DNA of 64,000 nucleotides from Polaribacter sp. (GCA_018663625.1 JABJPX010000070.1:1-64000), one strand, 5' to 3'; counted from the stretch's first letter, positions 16,994 through 27,154 are shown. Program-made: numbers and translations. The notes: generated by a model not told the origin, from the letters alone.

Positions 16994-17770
16994 TTATCCA
17001 GCAATCATATAACCACCATCTGCAGTATAAACACCTCCGGTCATATAACCACCTGCATCAGAAGCTAACAAACACGCCAAACCGACCATTTCTTCTGGCA
17101 TTCCCATGCGTTCGCTTGGGAGTGTTTTTTGAATTTTTCCGAGTATTTTTTCGTTTTGCCAAAGTGCTGCACTAAATTTTGTTTTGATCAATCCTGGGCA
17201 AATAGCATTAACACGAATGCCATGTTTTCCCCATTCTTTTGCCTGATTTTTTGACAACATTAAAATGGCTGCTTTACTGGTACTGTAAATTCCTAAACCA
17301 AATCCTGGGGTCAATGCTTCTACGGAAGCTATATTGATAATACTTCCATTTTTATGGGCTTTCAAATGCGGCAATACGAGGTTTGACAAACTCCAAGGAG
17401 CTTTTACATTGACCTCCATGATTTTATCAAATATCGCTGGATCTACATCTTCTATGGGTCCAAAAACAGGATTGATTGCGGCATTATTTACTAAAATATC
17501 AATGCGGCCAAATGCCCCAATTGTTTGTGTTACCAAGTTTTCTCGTTGGTCTGCTTTCCCAATATGGCATGCAATTCCGATGGCTTTTAATCCGGCTAAT
17601 TGAAATTCATTGGCAACGGCATCACAGGCTTCTTGACTTCTACTTGAAATGACTACTTGCGCGCCATTTTCTGCCAACCCTTTGGCTATTGCTTTTCCAA
17701 TTCCTTTACTAGACCCTGTAACAATAGCTACTTTTCCTTCTAAATTAAATTGTTTCGAAATTAATGTCAT
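16994..17770 (-). CDS. SDR family oxidoreductase
   Basis: A 258-residue classical short-chain dehydrogenase with TGSSKGIGKAIA (residues 17-28), NNAA, INIASVEA with the catalytic Ser and YSTSKAA with Tyr and Lys. SSR after the second strand suggests NADP(H). It overlaps the start of the 604-residue acyl-CoA dehydrogenase by one base and so is translated in the same operon. A 68-bp gap separates it from the ACAD10/11-like gene. A 3-hydroxyacyl-CoA or similar substrate is likely but unproven. Confidence 0.87.
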   Translation of the reverse strand: MTLISKQFNLEGKVAIVTGSSKGIGKAIAKGLAENGAQVVISSRSQEACDAVANEFQLAGLKAIGIACHIGKADQRENLVTQTIGAFGRIDILVNNAAINPVFGPIEDVDPAIFDKIMEVNVKAPWSLSNLVLPHLKAHKNGSIINIASVEALTPGFGLGIYSTSKAAILMLSKNQAKEWGKHGIRVNAICPGLIKTKFSAALWQNEKILGKIQKTLPSERMGMPEEMVGLACLLASDAGGYMTGGVYTADGGYMIAG

Positions 17771-19584
17771 TATAGAATGTATTCTTTGTCTTGTTTGATA
17801 GTTAATACCTCATCACTCATTAATGAAGTTGCTAAAGAGCTTGTTTTTGGAAGTTCATATTTGAAATAAAACTTCATGGTATGAATTTTACTTTCATAGA
17901 AATTTATATCATATTTTAAATCTCCGGACGCTATGGCGTCTTTTGCGTTCACCCCCATTTCTAACCACAACCAACTTAAGACCACCAAACTCATGTATTC
18001 CATGAATAAATTGGCATCCGATAAATAGCGTTCGTAATCTCCTTTCATCGCAAAAGGCGTTAATTTTTGTAGTATTTCTTGTGACAATTTCAACGTACTT
18101 GCTAATTCTTTTGCATAGGGCGCTAATTCTGGATGTTGAGACGCCTGTGTAATTGTTTGCATAATTTCTGCGGCTAGCAATTCTAGGGCTTTCCCGTTTT
18201 GTAAGGTTACTTTTCTTCCTAATAAATCTTGCGATTGAATTCCTGTTGTTCCTTCATATAAGGCCGAAATTCGAATATCTCTATAATATTGTTGTAATGT
18301 AAAATCGGTACAAAAGCCATAGCCACCTAAAACTTGCAATCCGTTATTAACAGATACTGAACCTGCTTCCGATGGAAAAGTTTTTACAATTGGAATGATC
18401 ATTTCTAGCAATAAATTATATTTTTCTTTTTCTTCTTTATCTGAAGAAGCGTGAATAATATCATGGTATTTAGACGCTAATAAAACCAAACTTAAAGATC
18501 CTTCTGCAATCGATTTTTGCAACAACAACATTCTTCTTACATCGGGATGTTCGATAATTAAACTTTGTTTTTCTGTTAGATTCTTCTTCCCTGTGCTTGT
18601 TAATTTTCTTCCTTGTGGTCTTTCATTTGCATACTGTAAAGAGGTTCTGTAAGCGGCCATTGTAATAGCTGCAGCACCTCTACCTACAGCAATTCTTGCA
18701 GCATTCATCATTAAAAACATTTGTGCCAACCCTTTGTTTTCATCACCAACAAGCCAACCTCTACAGTCGTCTGTATCACCAAAACCTAAATGCGTGGTAC
18801 AATATCCTCGTTGTCCCATTTTCTGAAAATCAGCAACGGTTAAGACGTCGTTGTATTCCAAAGTCCCATCTGCCTTGGGTCTGTTTTTAGGAACCACAAA
18901 TAACGAAATTCCTTTCGTTCCTTGAGGCGCTCCTTCTATTCTTGCCAATACCAAATGCACAATATTATCTGCATATTGATGGTCTCCTCCAGAAATAAAT
19001 ATTTTTTGTCCCGATATTTTATAAAAACCATCGGCGGTTGGTGTTGCTTTAGTAACAATGTCTGACAAAGAACTTCCAGCTTGGGGTTCTGTCAAACACA
19101 TGGTTCCTCCCCAAGCTCCAGAAAGCATGTTTGGAACATAGGTTTCATTTAGGGTTTTGCTTCCAAATTCAATAATTAATTCTGCAGCTCCTTGGGTTAA
19201 ACCTACATAACCTGGAAGGTGGTTGTTGGCAGCATCCATAATATAAACGGCTGCTTGGTGTGCCATGAAGGGAATTTGCATTCCTCCAGCATCATAATCA
19301 AAAGAGGCGGAAATAATTCCTAATTCTCCTCCTTTTTTCATCATGACATCTACTTGCTTGTGAACCATAACAGTTCCATTTTTATGGTGCGCAGGCGTTT
19401 CATCCATTTCTTTCAAATATGGATACAACTCTCTATCAGAAAATTCTTTGGCAGATTCTATGAACAAATCTAAAGATTCCATGTCATGGTCTTCAAATCG
19501 TTCTCTTGTCAGTAAGTCTTCTAATTTCCGAACATCATAAAGTATATATTTTAAAGTGTCTAAGTCAATATACTTTTTCGGCAT
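17770..19584 (-). CDS. Acyl-CoA dehydrogenase (long form, about 600 residues)
   Basis: A 604-residue member of the long bacterial acyl-CoA dehydrogenases with an extra C-terminal helical domain. Seen are GGTMCLTEPQAGSS and KISGQKIFISGGDH (substrate and FAD contacts), LGGYGFCTDF, and YEGTTGIQSQDLLGRK, where the Glu of YEG is the expected catalytic base. The last 130 residues form the family-specific C-terminal domain. It should catalyse the first oxidation of beta-oxidation in the cytoplasm. It lies 12 bp after the MerR gene, which may control it. Confidence 0.9.
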   Translation of the reverse strand: MPKKYIDLDTLKYILYDVRKLEDLLTRERFEDHDMESLDLFIESAKEFSDRELYPYLKEMDETPAHHKNGTVMVHKQVDVMMKKGGELGIISASFDYDAGGMQIPFMAHQAAVYIMDAANNHLPGYVGLTQGAAELIIEFGSKTLNETYVPNMLSGAWGGTMCLTEPQAGSSLSDIVTKATPTADGFYKISGQKIFISGGDHQYADNIVHLVLARIEGAPQGTKGISLFVVPKNRPKADGTLEYNDVLTVADFQKMGQRGYCTTHLGFGDTDDCRGWLVGDENKGLAQMFLMMNAARIAVGRGAAAITMAAYRTSLQYANERPQGRKLTSTGKKNLTEKQSLIIEHPDVRRMLLLQKSIAEGSLSLVLLASKYHDIIHASSDKEEKEKYNLLLEMIIPIVKTFPSEAGSVSVNNGLQVLGGYGFCTDFTLQQYYRDIRISALYEGTTGIQSQDLLGRKVTLQNGKALELLAAEIMQTITQASQHPELAPYAKELASTLKLSQEILQKLTPFAMKGDYERYLSDANLFMEYMSLVVLSWLWLEMGVNAKDAIASGDLKYDINFYESKIHTMKFYFKYELPKTSSLATSLMSDEVLTIKQDKEYIL

Positions 19585-19596
19585 TTTTTTGAAGTT

Positions 19597-19926
19597 TTAT
19601 AGTTGATTTTTTATTTTATTCAGTGCTGATTTTACTGCTTCTAATCTACTAATAATTTCATGATTTTTGACAATTTCATCCGGATTTTTCTTTAGCTTCT
19701 GTTTGGCCCCTTCTAATGTAAAACCGCGTTCTTTTACTAAATTAAAGATTAGCTTGAAATTCTGAATGTCTTCTTGGGTAAAAAGCCGATTGCCTTTGGC
19801 GTTCTTTTTGGGTTTAATGATTGTAAATTCTTTTTCCCAAAAACGAATTAAAGAGGTATTAACATCAAATGCTTTTGCAACTTCGCCAATTTTATAATAT
19901 CTTTTTTCTGGTAATTCTATGTGCAT
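19597..19926 (-). CDS. MerR family transcriptional regulator
   Basis: A 109-residue protein. Residues 10-75 form a MerR winged helix: YYKIGEVAKAFDVNTSLIRF, WEKEF, GNRLFTQEDI. A helical C-terminus of 35 residues (KQKLKKNPDEIVKNHEIISR) probably dimerises. There are no effector-binding Cys residues, so it does not look like a metal sensor. It lies between the M23 peptidase gene (9 bp upstream) and the long acyl-CoA dehydrogenase (12 bp downstream). In many Flavobacteriaceae this peptidase-MerR pair is followed by LemA genes instead. Confidence 0.88.
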   Translation of the reverse strand: MHIELPEKRYYKIGEVAKAFDVNTSLIRFWEKEFTIIKPKKNAKGNRLFTQEDIQNFKLIFNLVKERGFTLEGAKQKLKKNPDEIVKNHEIISRLEAVKSALNKIKNQL

Positions 19927-19935
19927 GAAACCTAA

Positions 19936-20898
19936 TTAATCGAATGATTGTCCTTCTTCTGAAGACTGTTGAATGGCTAAAAATTCTTCAGGAGTTAAAT
20001 CTCCATAATAGAAACTGATTGGGTTCAAAGCTTTACCGTTTTTATGCACCTCATAATGTAAGTGGGGTGCAACAGACAGTCCGGTACTTCCTACATACCC
20101 AATAATATCGCCTCTTCGAACTTGCTGCCCACGTCTCACTACCATTTTGCTCATATGTGCATAAATGGATTTGTACCCGTAACCGTGGTCAATATAAACA
20201 ACTTTACCAAACGTACTACTTCTTTGGGCTCTATATATTTTTCCATTTCCAGATGCATATATGGGAGTTCCTCTTGGTGCTGTAAAATCCATTCCTTTAT
20301 GAAGTTTCCTGATTTTTAAAATCGGATGCATTCTCATTTTAAAGCCAGATGCAACATAAAAAGAGCCCTTTTTTATTGGAAGTACTGCTGGAATTGACGC
20401 TAGCATTTTTTCTTTTTCTTTTGCCAATGAGACGATTTCGTCTAAAGACTGAGACTGAACGGCTATCTGTTTGGATAATATATCTACATTTTTCGTGAGC
20501 CCTTTGATCATTTCAGAATTATAAAAACCATCAAGCGCTTTGTATCTATTGACCCCACCAAAACCTGCTTTTCGCACATCGTCGGATATTGGGTCTGCTT
20601 CAAAATAAGTACGGTAAATGTTATTATCTCTTTCTTGAAGTTGCCCTAAAATGGTCGCACTTTCATCTAACCGTTTGTTAATTAATGTATAATGTAGTTT
20701 TAAATTCTCAAGCTCATCTTTATCTGCCCGATGTGCTGGCGTTATAATCACTTGACTCAGTCCTACAAAACCAATAAACATCACTAACGATGTTCCTAAA
20801 ATTAAAAAAATAGAGCGCTTAAAATAATCACTTTTTTTCTTCTCTATTTTTCTGTAAGACAAGGTGTCCGCATCATAAAAATATTTTACTTTTGCCAT
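19936..20898 (-). CDS. M23 family (LytM-type) metallopeptidase
   Basis: A 320-residue envelope protein with one membrane segment near residues 28-50, a coiled coil (about 65-175) and a C-terminal peptidase M23 domain. The zinc site shows HKGMDF (His and Asp) and HLHYEVHKNG (HxH), with PRGTPIYASGNG and YAHMS in the usual places. It probably cuts peptidoglycan cross-links or activates an amidase in the periplasm. It is divergent from alaS. Confidence 0.9.
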   Translation of the reverse strand: MAKVKYFYDADTLSYRKIEKKKSDYFKRSIFLILGTSLVMFIGFVGLSQVIITPAHRADKDELENLKLHYTLINKRLDESATILGQLQERDNNIYRTYFEADPISDDVRKAGFGGVNRYKALDGFYNSEMIKGLTKNVDILSKQIAVQSQSLDEIVSLAKEKEKMLASIPAVLPIKKGSFYVASGFKMRMHPILKIRKLHKGMDFTAPRGTPIYASGNGKIYRAQRSSTFGKVVYIDHGYGYKSIYAHMSKMVVRRGQQVRRGDIIGYVGSTGLSVAPHLHYEVHKNGKALNPISFYYGDLTPEEFLAIQQSSEEGQSFD

Positions 20899-21046
20899 AA
20901 TCTTAAATATACTATTTTTGTTTTTTTAAACTGATTTTCGAAAAGAAAACTTTTCAAATTTACAAAATTTTTACAACTCCTTTTTTTAGTTGTTATATTT
21001 TAAAAAAAATGAACCTAATTCTTTCAATCTGAAACCATTTATTTTT

Positions 21047-23665
21047 ATGAAATCTCAAGAAATCCGTGCTCAATTTTTAGATTTTTTCAAAGAAAAATCT
21101 CATACGATTGTACCCTCGGCTCCAATGGTTACGAAAGATGACCCAACATTACTTTTTGTGAATTCTGGGATGGCACCCTTTAAAGAATTTTTCTTAGGCA
21201 ATGGAAAACCAAAAAGCAATCGACTTGCCGATTCTCAAAAATGTTTGCGTGTTTCAGGAAAACACAATGATCTTGAAGAGGTTGGTTATGACACCTATCA
21301 TCATACTTTATTTGAAATGTTAGGAAACTGGTCTTTTGGAGATTATTTTAAAAAAGAAGCCATTTCTTGGGCTTGGGAGCTACTAACGGAAGTGTATAAA
21401 ATTGACAAAGACATTTTATATGTCAGTATTTTTGAAGGAAGTGATGATGCAGACAAGCTTCCTTTAGACCAAGAAGCTTATGACTTGTGGAAAGAATTGA
21501 TTCCAGAAAATAAAATTGTAAAAGGAAATAAAAAAGATAACTTTTGGGAAATGGGCGAGCAAGGACCTTGCGGACCCTGTTCTGAAATTCATGTTGATCT
21601 TCGTTCTGAAGAAGAAAAAGCGAAAACTCCAGGAATCGCATTGGTGAATATGGACCATCCACATGTGGTGGAAATATGGAACCTTGTTTTTATGCAATAC
21701 AACAGAAAAGCAAATGGTAGTTTAGAAAATTTACCGCACAAACATATTGATACTGGTATGGGATTTGAGCGTTTGTGTATGGCTTTACAAGGAGTGAAAT
21801 CCAATTATGACACCGATGTTTTTCAACCCATTATTAAACAAATAGAAAAAATTACAAACACAACCTATGGTGCAAACCAGCAACAAGACGTTGCTATACG
21901 TGTCATAGCAGATCATGTAAGAGCCGTTGCTTTCTCTATTGCAGATGGTCAATTACCAAGTAACACTGGGGCGGGGTATGTAATTCGAAGAATTCTAAGA
22001 AGAGCGGTTCGTTATGGGTTTACTTTCCTAGATAAAAAAGAACCTTTTATATATCAATTAGTGGCGATACTCTCTGAACAAATGGGGGCTGCTTTTCCTG
22101 AGATTTCAGGACAAAAACAATTGATTGAAAACGTTATTAAAGAAGAAGAAAACTCCTTTTTAAGAACCTTAGATCAAGGATTAATTTTATTGGACAAAAT
22201 CATTGAAAATGCCAACGCTAAAGAAATTTCTGGAGACAAAGTTTTTGAACTGTATGATACGTTTGGTTTCCCAGTAGATTTAACGGCTTTAATTCTTTCT
22301 GAAAAGGGATTCACTTTAGATGAAAAAGGATTTAAAAACGAATTGCAAAAACAAAAAAACAGATCGAAAGCTGCTAGTGAAATGTCTACCGAGGATTGGA
22401 CCCTTTTAGCTGAAGAAGGTACTGAAGAATTTATTGGATATGATACTTTAAGTGCCGACGTAAAACTTACACGTTACAGAAAAGTCGTTTCTAAAAAAGA
22501 GGGGGAAATGTTTCAATTGGTATTCGATGCAACACCTTTTTATCCAGAAGGGGGCGGACAAGTTGGTGACAAAGGCTTTTTCGAAGATTCTCAAGGAAAC
22601 CAAATTGCAATTTTAGACACCAAAAAAGAAAACAATGTTATCATTCATTTCACAAAAAAATTGCCAAAAGAAGTCAATGACATCTTCAAAGCAACAGTGA
22701 ATGAAAAAATACGAGAGAACACCGCTTGTAACCATACAGCAACCCATCTCTTGCACGAGGCGTTAAGAGAGGTCTTAGGTATTCACGTAGCGCAAAAAGG
22801 TTCAGCTGTAAATGCCAACTATTTGCGTTTTGACTTTTCTCACTTTTCAAAAGTAACAGCTGAAGAATTAAAGGCTGTTGAAGCTTATGTAAATGCGAAA
22901 ATAGCGATGCAACTTCCGTTAGAAGAAAGCAGAAATGTTTCTATGGAAAAGGCAATCGCCGATGGAGCTATGGCGTTGTTTGGAGAAAAATATGGCGATA
23001 CGGTTCGTGCTATAAAATTTGGCAATTCGATTGAATTGTGTGGTGGAACACATGTGAAAAACACAGGAGATATTTGGCATTTTAAAATAAAATCGGAAGG
23101 CGCTGTTGCTGCTGGAATTCGACGAATTGAAGCAATTACAAATGAAGCGGTAAAGGATTTTTATGATGATAACAATCAAGCTTTAAACCAAATAAAAGAA
23201 TTACTAAACAATGCGAAAGCACCTGTAAAAGCTGTTCAGAAATTACAGGATGAAAATACTGCTTTGCAAAAACAAATAGAGCAACTCCTGAGGGACAAAG
23301 CGAAAAATGTAACGGGAGAGATTATAAATCAACTTCAAGAAATAAACGGCGTACAATTTTTGGCCACTAAGGTAGACTTGGATGCAAATGGAATCAAAAC
23401 TTTGGCTTTTGATTTGGGTAAAAAACATCCCAACTTGTTTTTAGTATTTGCAACTGCGCCAACGAATGAAAAAGCAATGTTGACCTGTTATATTTCTAAG
23501 GAATTAGTGAACGAACGTGGTTACGATGCTGGAAAAGTAGTCCGAGAATTAGGGAAATTCATTCACGGAGGTGGTGGTGGACAAAATTTCTTTGCAACTG
23601 CAGGAGGTAAAAATCCTGGAGGAATTCCGCAAGCACTAGAGAGTGCAAAGGAGTATCTAAGTTAA
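21047..23665 (+). CDS. alaS: Alanine--tRNA ligase
   Basis: Charges tRNA-Ala. The 872-residue protein has the class II catalytic core ([33 protein letters not shown]-like DTGMGFERL), the editing domain with [10 protein letters not shown] and CGGTHV zinc ligands, a coiled coil around residue 720, and the C-Ala domain ending [15 protein letters not shown]. The frame opens at 20990, but the ATG at 21047 ([14 protein letters not shown]) is the conserved start. The GSCFA gene follows after 5 bp. Confidence 0.96.
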   Translation: MKSQEIRAQFLDFFKEKSHTIVPSAPMVTKDDPTLLFVNSGMAPFKEFFLGNGKPKSNRLADSQKCLRVSGKHNDLEEVGYDTYHHTLFEMLGNWSFGDYFKKEAISWAWELLTEVYKIDKDILYVSIFEGSDDADKLPLDQEAYDLWKELIPENKIVKGNKKDNFWEMGEQGPCGPCSEIHVDLRSEEEKAKTPGIALVNMDHPHVVEIWNLVFMQYNRKANGSLENLPHKHIDTGMGFERLCMALQGVKSNYDTDVFQPIIKQIEKITNTTYGANQQQDVAIRVIADHVRAVAFSIADGQLPSNTGAGYVIRRILRRAVRYGFTFLDKKEPFIYQLVAILSEQMGAAFPEISGQKQLIENVIKEEENSFLRTLDQGLILLDKIIENANAKEISGDKVFELYDTFGFPVDLTALILSEKGFTLDEKGFKNELQKQKNRSKAASEMSTEDWTLLAEEGTEEFIGYDTLSADVKLTRYRKVVSKKEGEMFQLVFDATPFYPEGGGQVGDKGFFEDSQGNQIAILDTKKENNVIIHFTKKLPKEVNDIFKATVNEKIRENTACNHTATHLLHEALREVLGIHVAQKGSAVNANYLRFDFSHFSKVTAEELKAVEAYVNAKIAMQLPLEESRNVSMEKAIADGAMALFGEKYGDTVRAIKFGNSIELCGGTHVKNTGDIWHFKIKSEGAVAAGIRRIEAITNEAVKDFYDDNNQALNQIKELLNNAKAPVKAVQKLQDENTALQKQIEQLLRDKAKNVTGEIINQLQEINGVQFLATKVDLDANGIKTLAFDLGKKHPNLFLVFATAPTNEKAMLTCYISKELVNERGYDAGKVVRELGKFIHGGGGGQNFFATAGGKNPGGIPQALESAKEYLS

Positions 23666-23670
23666 AAAAA

Positions 23671-24624
23671 ATGATTTTACAAACAAAAGTACCTTTACAG
23701 AAAGAAGCTAAAAACCCCATTTCTTATGCTTCTAAAATAGTACTTTTAGGTTCTTGTTTTTCGGAAAACATTGGAGATCAATTAAATTATTTCAAATTTC
23801 AAACAATTCAAAATCCTTTTGGAATTTTATTCCATCCAAAAGCAATCAAAGAACTGGTTGCAAATGCAATTCATGAAAAAACATATACTGAAACTGATTT
23901 GGTTTTTCAAAATGAACGATGGCATTGTTTTGATGCACATTCGAAACTCAGTGCCCCTGAAAAAAAAGATGTTTTATCACAACTAAACAAAGCTATTACC
24001 TCAACAAATACTGCCTTGAAAGAGGCTACACACCTAGTCATTACACTTGGTACGTCTTGGGTCTATCGAGATACAGCAACGCATAAAATCGTTGCCAATT
24101 GCCATAAAATTCCACAAAAAAAATTTTCGAAAGAGTTACTAAGCGTTCAGGAAGTTACTGAAACATTATCCGAGATTATTACATTGATCCAATCCGTAAA
24201 CGCTTCCATAAATATCATTTTTACGGTTTCACCAGTTCGTCATTTAAAGGATGGTTTTGTGGAAAACACACAAAGTAAATCGCATTTAATAGCAGGAATA
24301 CAAACGTTGATTAGCAACTCCAAAAGCAACCTACATTACTTTCCAAGCTATGAAATAATGATGGATGAATTGCGTGATTACCGCTTTTATTCGGAAGATC
24401 TAATTCATCCAAACACCACTGCAATTCGGTATATCTGGGAACGTTTTACAACCACTTGGATTGATGAAAAAGCCGCAGAGATGATGCAAGAAATAAACAC
24501 CATCCAAAAAGGATTGTCGCACAGACCATTTGATGTAAACAGTGTACAACATCAAAAATTCTTAACGAATTTGTCATCAAAAATTGCAAAAATAGCAACG
24601 GAGTTTCCACTGATCAAATTCTAA
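23671..24624 (+). CDS. GSCFA domain-containing protein
   Basis: A 317-residue protein with the name-giving motif LGSCFSENIG at residues 28-37, LVITLGTSWVYRD, FTVSPVRHLKDG and DLIHPNTTAIRYIWERF. The GxS and late DxxH arrangement indicates an SGNH-like hydrolase fold. No signal peptide is present. The family is common in Bacteroidota and its substrate is unknown. Probably co-transcribed with alaS, and convergent with the rhodanese gene. Confidence 0.87.
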   Translation: MILQTKVPLQKEAKNPISYASKIVLLGSCFSENIGDQLNYFKFQTIQNPFGILFHPKAIKELVANAIHEKTYTETDLVFQNERWHCFDAHSKLSAPEKKDVLSQLNKAITSTNTALKEATHLVITLGTSWVYRDTATHKIVANCHKIPQKKFSKELLSVQEVTETLSEIITLIQSVNASINIIFTVSPVRHLKDGFVENTQSKSHLIAGIQTLISNSKSNLHYFPSYEIMMDELRDYRFYSEDLIHPNTTAIRYIWERFTTTWIDEKAAEMMQEINTIQKGLSHRPFDVNSVQHQKFLTNLSSKIAKIATEFPLIKF

Positions 24625-24632
24625 AAAAAACT

Positions 24633-24947
24633 TTATTCGACTACGTATTGATCTACATTTTGCCAAGGTCCGCCGTTAATTGCATCCAAACCATTGCTTA
24701 CTAAAAACTGTGTTGCTTGCGAACTGCGGGCTCCACTTCTACAAACTGCAATAATTGGTTTGTCCCAAGATCTAATTTCTTCTAGGCGCAAAGGCACTGT
24801 TGTTAATACAATGTGTTTCGCTTGTTTTCCATGTGCTTCATCCCATTCTTCAAGAGTTCTAACATCTAAAATAACTGCGCCTTTCGTTAAATATTCTTTT
24901 ACGTCGTTTGTTTCCTTTTTCTGACTGAAGATTCCAAATAATCCCAT
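24633..24947 (-). CDS. Rhodanese-like domain protein
   Basis: A 104-residue single rhodanese domain. LDVRTLEEWDEAHGKQAKHI is the N-terminal signature, and AVCRSGARSS carries the active Cys (about residue 70) in a six-residue loop, the size that fits sulfur, not phosphate. It may carry persulfide sulfur. It lies 9 bp after the aromatic hydroxylase gene, probably in one transcript, though no functional link is evident. Confidence 0.87.
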   Translation of the reverse strand: MGLFGIFSQKKETNDVKEYLTKGAVILDVRTLEEWDEAHGKQAKHIVLTTVPLRLEEIRSWDKPIIAVCRSGARSSQATQFLVSNGLDAINGGPWQNVDQYVVE

Positions 24948-24956
24948 AATATATCT

Positions 24957-26711
24957 TTAATTGTTTTTAATTTTTATTAATTGTAGTCCATTTTCAATTA
25001 ATTTTTGAAAAGAAACATTCTTTTGTAATTTTAGTAAATATTGGTAGATTTCTTCTGAAAAATCACATTTATTTTCAACAGATAACTCATAAATTTCCAA
25101 CGGTAAAAGCCAATCTGAAGGATACTCGTTAATCAGCGTATTAAAAATGTTTTTTAGTGCTTTTGATTGGATTGGAGAATCCGCTCTGATGGCACGAACT
25201 TGCGCATACAATGCGTATAATTTTTCTTCTTTTGCAGTGTAGGTTATTTTTTTTGTTTTTGTTTCAGAGACTTTAGATAGGTCTTCAAAAGAACTGTGAT
25301 CTGCAGCACCAGAATAAGCAGAAACCACTTCTTTTCCAATCGCCATATCATAAGTTCCCCAACTGGGCTCAAAAAGGATTTGATCTTGAAAAGTAACCGT
25401 ACAATCAGTAAAGGAAATTAATAAAATTTTACCCCTTAAATCGCGGGTTCCAGTAATGGCTTTTCCTTCGATTTTTACACCACTTTCAAATTCTAATTTT
25501 ATGAATTCGCCTTCATAAATTCCATACGCTTTTAAGTCTCTCGGACTCATGTCTTCGATTTGTAGATTGATTCCTTTTAGTTTTCCTATTGGACTTCCAA
25601 AACCATTTTTGTGATGTGAGACACCGTGACCAATTAATTCTTTATCTCTTGAAGCAAGTGCGGTTGGTCCTGATGTTTGAAAGTAAGCTACTTGATTGTC
25701 TTTATGTTTAATAACGTTTGTAAAAATACCTGAAATTTGAACCCCTGTACTCAGTTCAATTGTTCCTAGATTTTTAGAATTTATAACTTTTTGGACCCCA
25801 TTCAACCCCCCTGTTCTCAATGCCATTGTATTTGCAAACTCTTCTAAAACCAAACTTAAATAAGCAAAATCTGGGGTTACAAATAATTGTGGTTGCGGTT
25901 TTGTAATGTCAAAATTTAAGGTTGCTGCTGCAATTGAATAGGGTCTTTTTTCTACTGCGTCTTGCATGCACCAGTCACTTTCGCCAATCGATGATAGCAA
26001 ACCTGCTCCATAAATTTTAGGTGCGTCAACAGTTCCAATCAATCCATATTCTACCGTCCACCAATGTAAATTTCTAATTTTTGCCATCTCAGACAATTCC
26101 CCCATATTTTCTTGTAAGTATTCTACCTGTTTTTGGGCTGCTATTATTTCTTTTTCTGGTGAATTGGGATTCTCTTTTAAAATAGACAACAGTCGAATTG
26201 CTTCATACATTTCATAATCCTTTGCAGACGAAATTGCTTTACTTCCAATTTCTCCAAAACGCCTTAAATATTCTGCATATTCTGGATTTGCAATGATTGG
26301 CGCATGTCCTGCAGCTTCATGAATAATATCGGGTGCGGGTGTATAAGCGATGTGATTAATCGTTCTCATATCAGAAGCAATTACCAACACATTGTAAGCC
26401 TGAAATTCCATAAATGCGTTGGGAGGTATAAAACCATCTACTGAAACCGCTGCCCAACCAATTTCTTTTAAAATACGGTTCATCCCATCCATTCTTGGGA
26501 TTTCATCTACAGAAATACCCGTAGCTTCTAGACCTTTTACATAAGATTCATGTGCCACCCTACTTAAGTAATCAATATTCATACGCATTACATACCTCCA
26601 AACTGCTTGATTTTGAGATGTATATTCATTGTACGGTTGATTTACAACAAATTTGTGCAAATGTTTTGGCAACTTTCGAGTAACGTTGTTTAACACAAAA
26701 TGAGACTTCAT
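24957..26711 (-). CDS. Aromatic amino acid hydroxylase (phenylalanine 4-monooxygenase-like), long form
   Basis: A pterin- and Fe(II)-dependent hydroxylase, probably converting Phe to Tyr. The iron site is seen in PDIIHEAAGHAPI (two His about residues 130-136) and the later Glu in HWWTVEYGLIG. At 584 residues it is about twice the length of proteobacterial PhhA (about 260); the C-terminal 280 residues contain beta-rich text (LKAYGIYEGEFIKLEFESG) and a helical tail of unknown role. Bacteroidota homologues are often of this long kind. A perfect palindrome, TGTAAATTTACA (26731-26742), lies just upstream. Confidence 0.85.
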   Translation of the reverse strand: MKSHFVLNNVTRKLPKHLHKFVVNQPYNEYTSQNQAVWRYVMRMNIDYLSRVAHESYVKGLEATGISVDEIPRMDGMNRILKEIGWAAVSVDGFIPPNAFMEFQAYNVLVIASDMRTINHIAYTPAPDIIHEAAGHAPIIANPEYAEYLRRFGEIGSKAISSAKDYEMYEAIRLLSILKENPNSPEKEIIAAQKQVEYLQENMGELSEMAKIRNLHWWTVEYGLIGTVDAPKIYGAGLLSSIGESDWCMQDAVEKRPYSIAAATLNFDITKPQPQLFVTPDFAYLSLVLEEFANTMALRTGGLNGVQKVINSKNLGTIELSTGVQISGIFTNVIKHKDNQVAYFQTSGPTALASRDKELIGHGVSHHKNGFGSPIGKLKGINLQIEDMSPRDLKAYGIYEGEFIKLEFESGVKIEGKAITGTRDLRGKILLISFTDCTVTFQDQILFEPSWGTYDMAIGKEVVSAYSGAADHSSFEDLSKVSETKTKKITYTAKEEKLYALYAQVRAIRADSPIQSKALKNIFNTLINEYPSDWLLPLEIYELSVENKCDFSEEIYQYLLKLQKNVSFQKLIENGLQLIKIKNN

Positions 26712-27154
26712 AAATATCCTTTTAAGACTATGTAAATTTACATCTTTTTTTAAGATTCTATTTCCGCATTTAATAGATTTTATCTTTTTAATTTGCCCAA
26801 GATTTGCTACTTATTTTATAACGACTAAATGATTTAAAATGAGTTTTGAAGATACTGTCTGTATCGGCAATGATTGCAAGCATAAAAGGGAATAAAAGAA
26901 ATTGTATTTCAATATTTGATAAAACAAAAAAATAAAGAGTTGCGCTCCTACTGCGCTAAATTTTGAAAACAAGGCTAGAGAAAAAGAACTCGAAATATTT
27001 CGAAATAAGATGCACCGAGATTTTAAAAAAAAGTACTTACAAAGATGATCTTCTTATTGAGTATAATTGCATTGTTAATTTACGGTATCGGTTTCGTAGA
27101 AAAATAGAAAATCAATAAAAAATCTTTCTTATTTTTACCTTTTAAACTGGTAAA
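26712..27154. other. Intergenic region with small coding remnants
   Basis: The gap of 443 bp holds a 12-bp perfect palindrome (26731-26742) that could be an operator or part of the hydroxylase promoter. An open stretch without ATG at 26923-27048 ends NKMHRDFKKKYLQR and looks like a coding fragment. A 20-residue hydrophobic ORF at 27045-27107 reads MIFLLSIIALLIYGIGFVEK. TACCTTTT at 27136-27143 is a weak -7 element for gpmI. None of the fragments is assignable. Confidence 0.4.
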
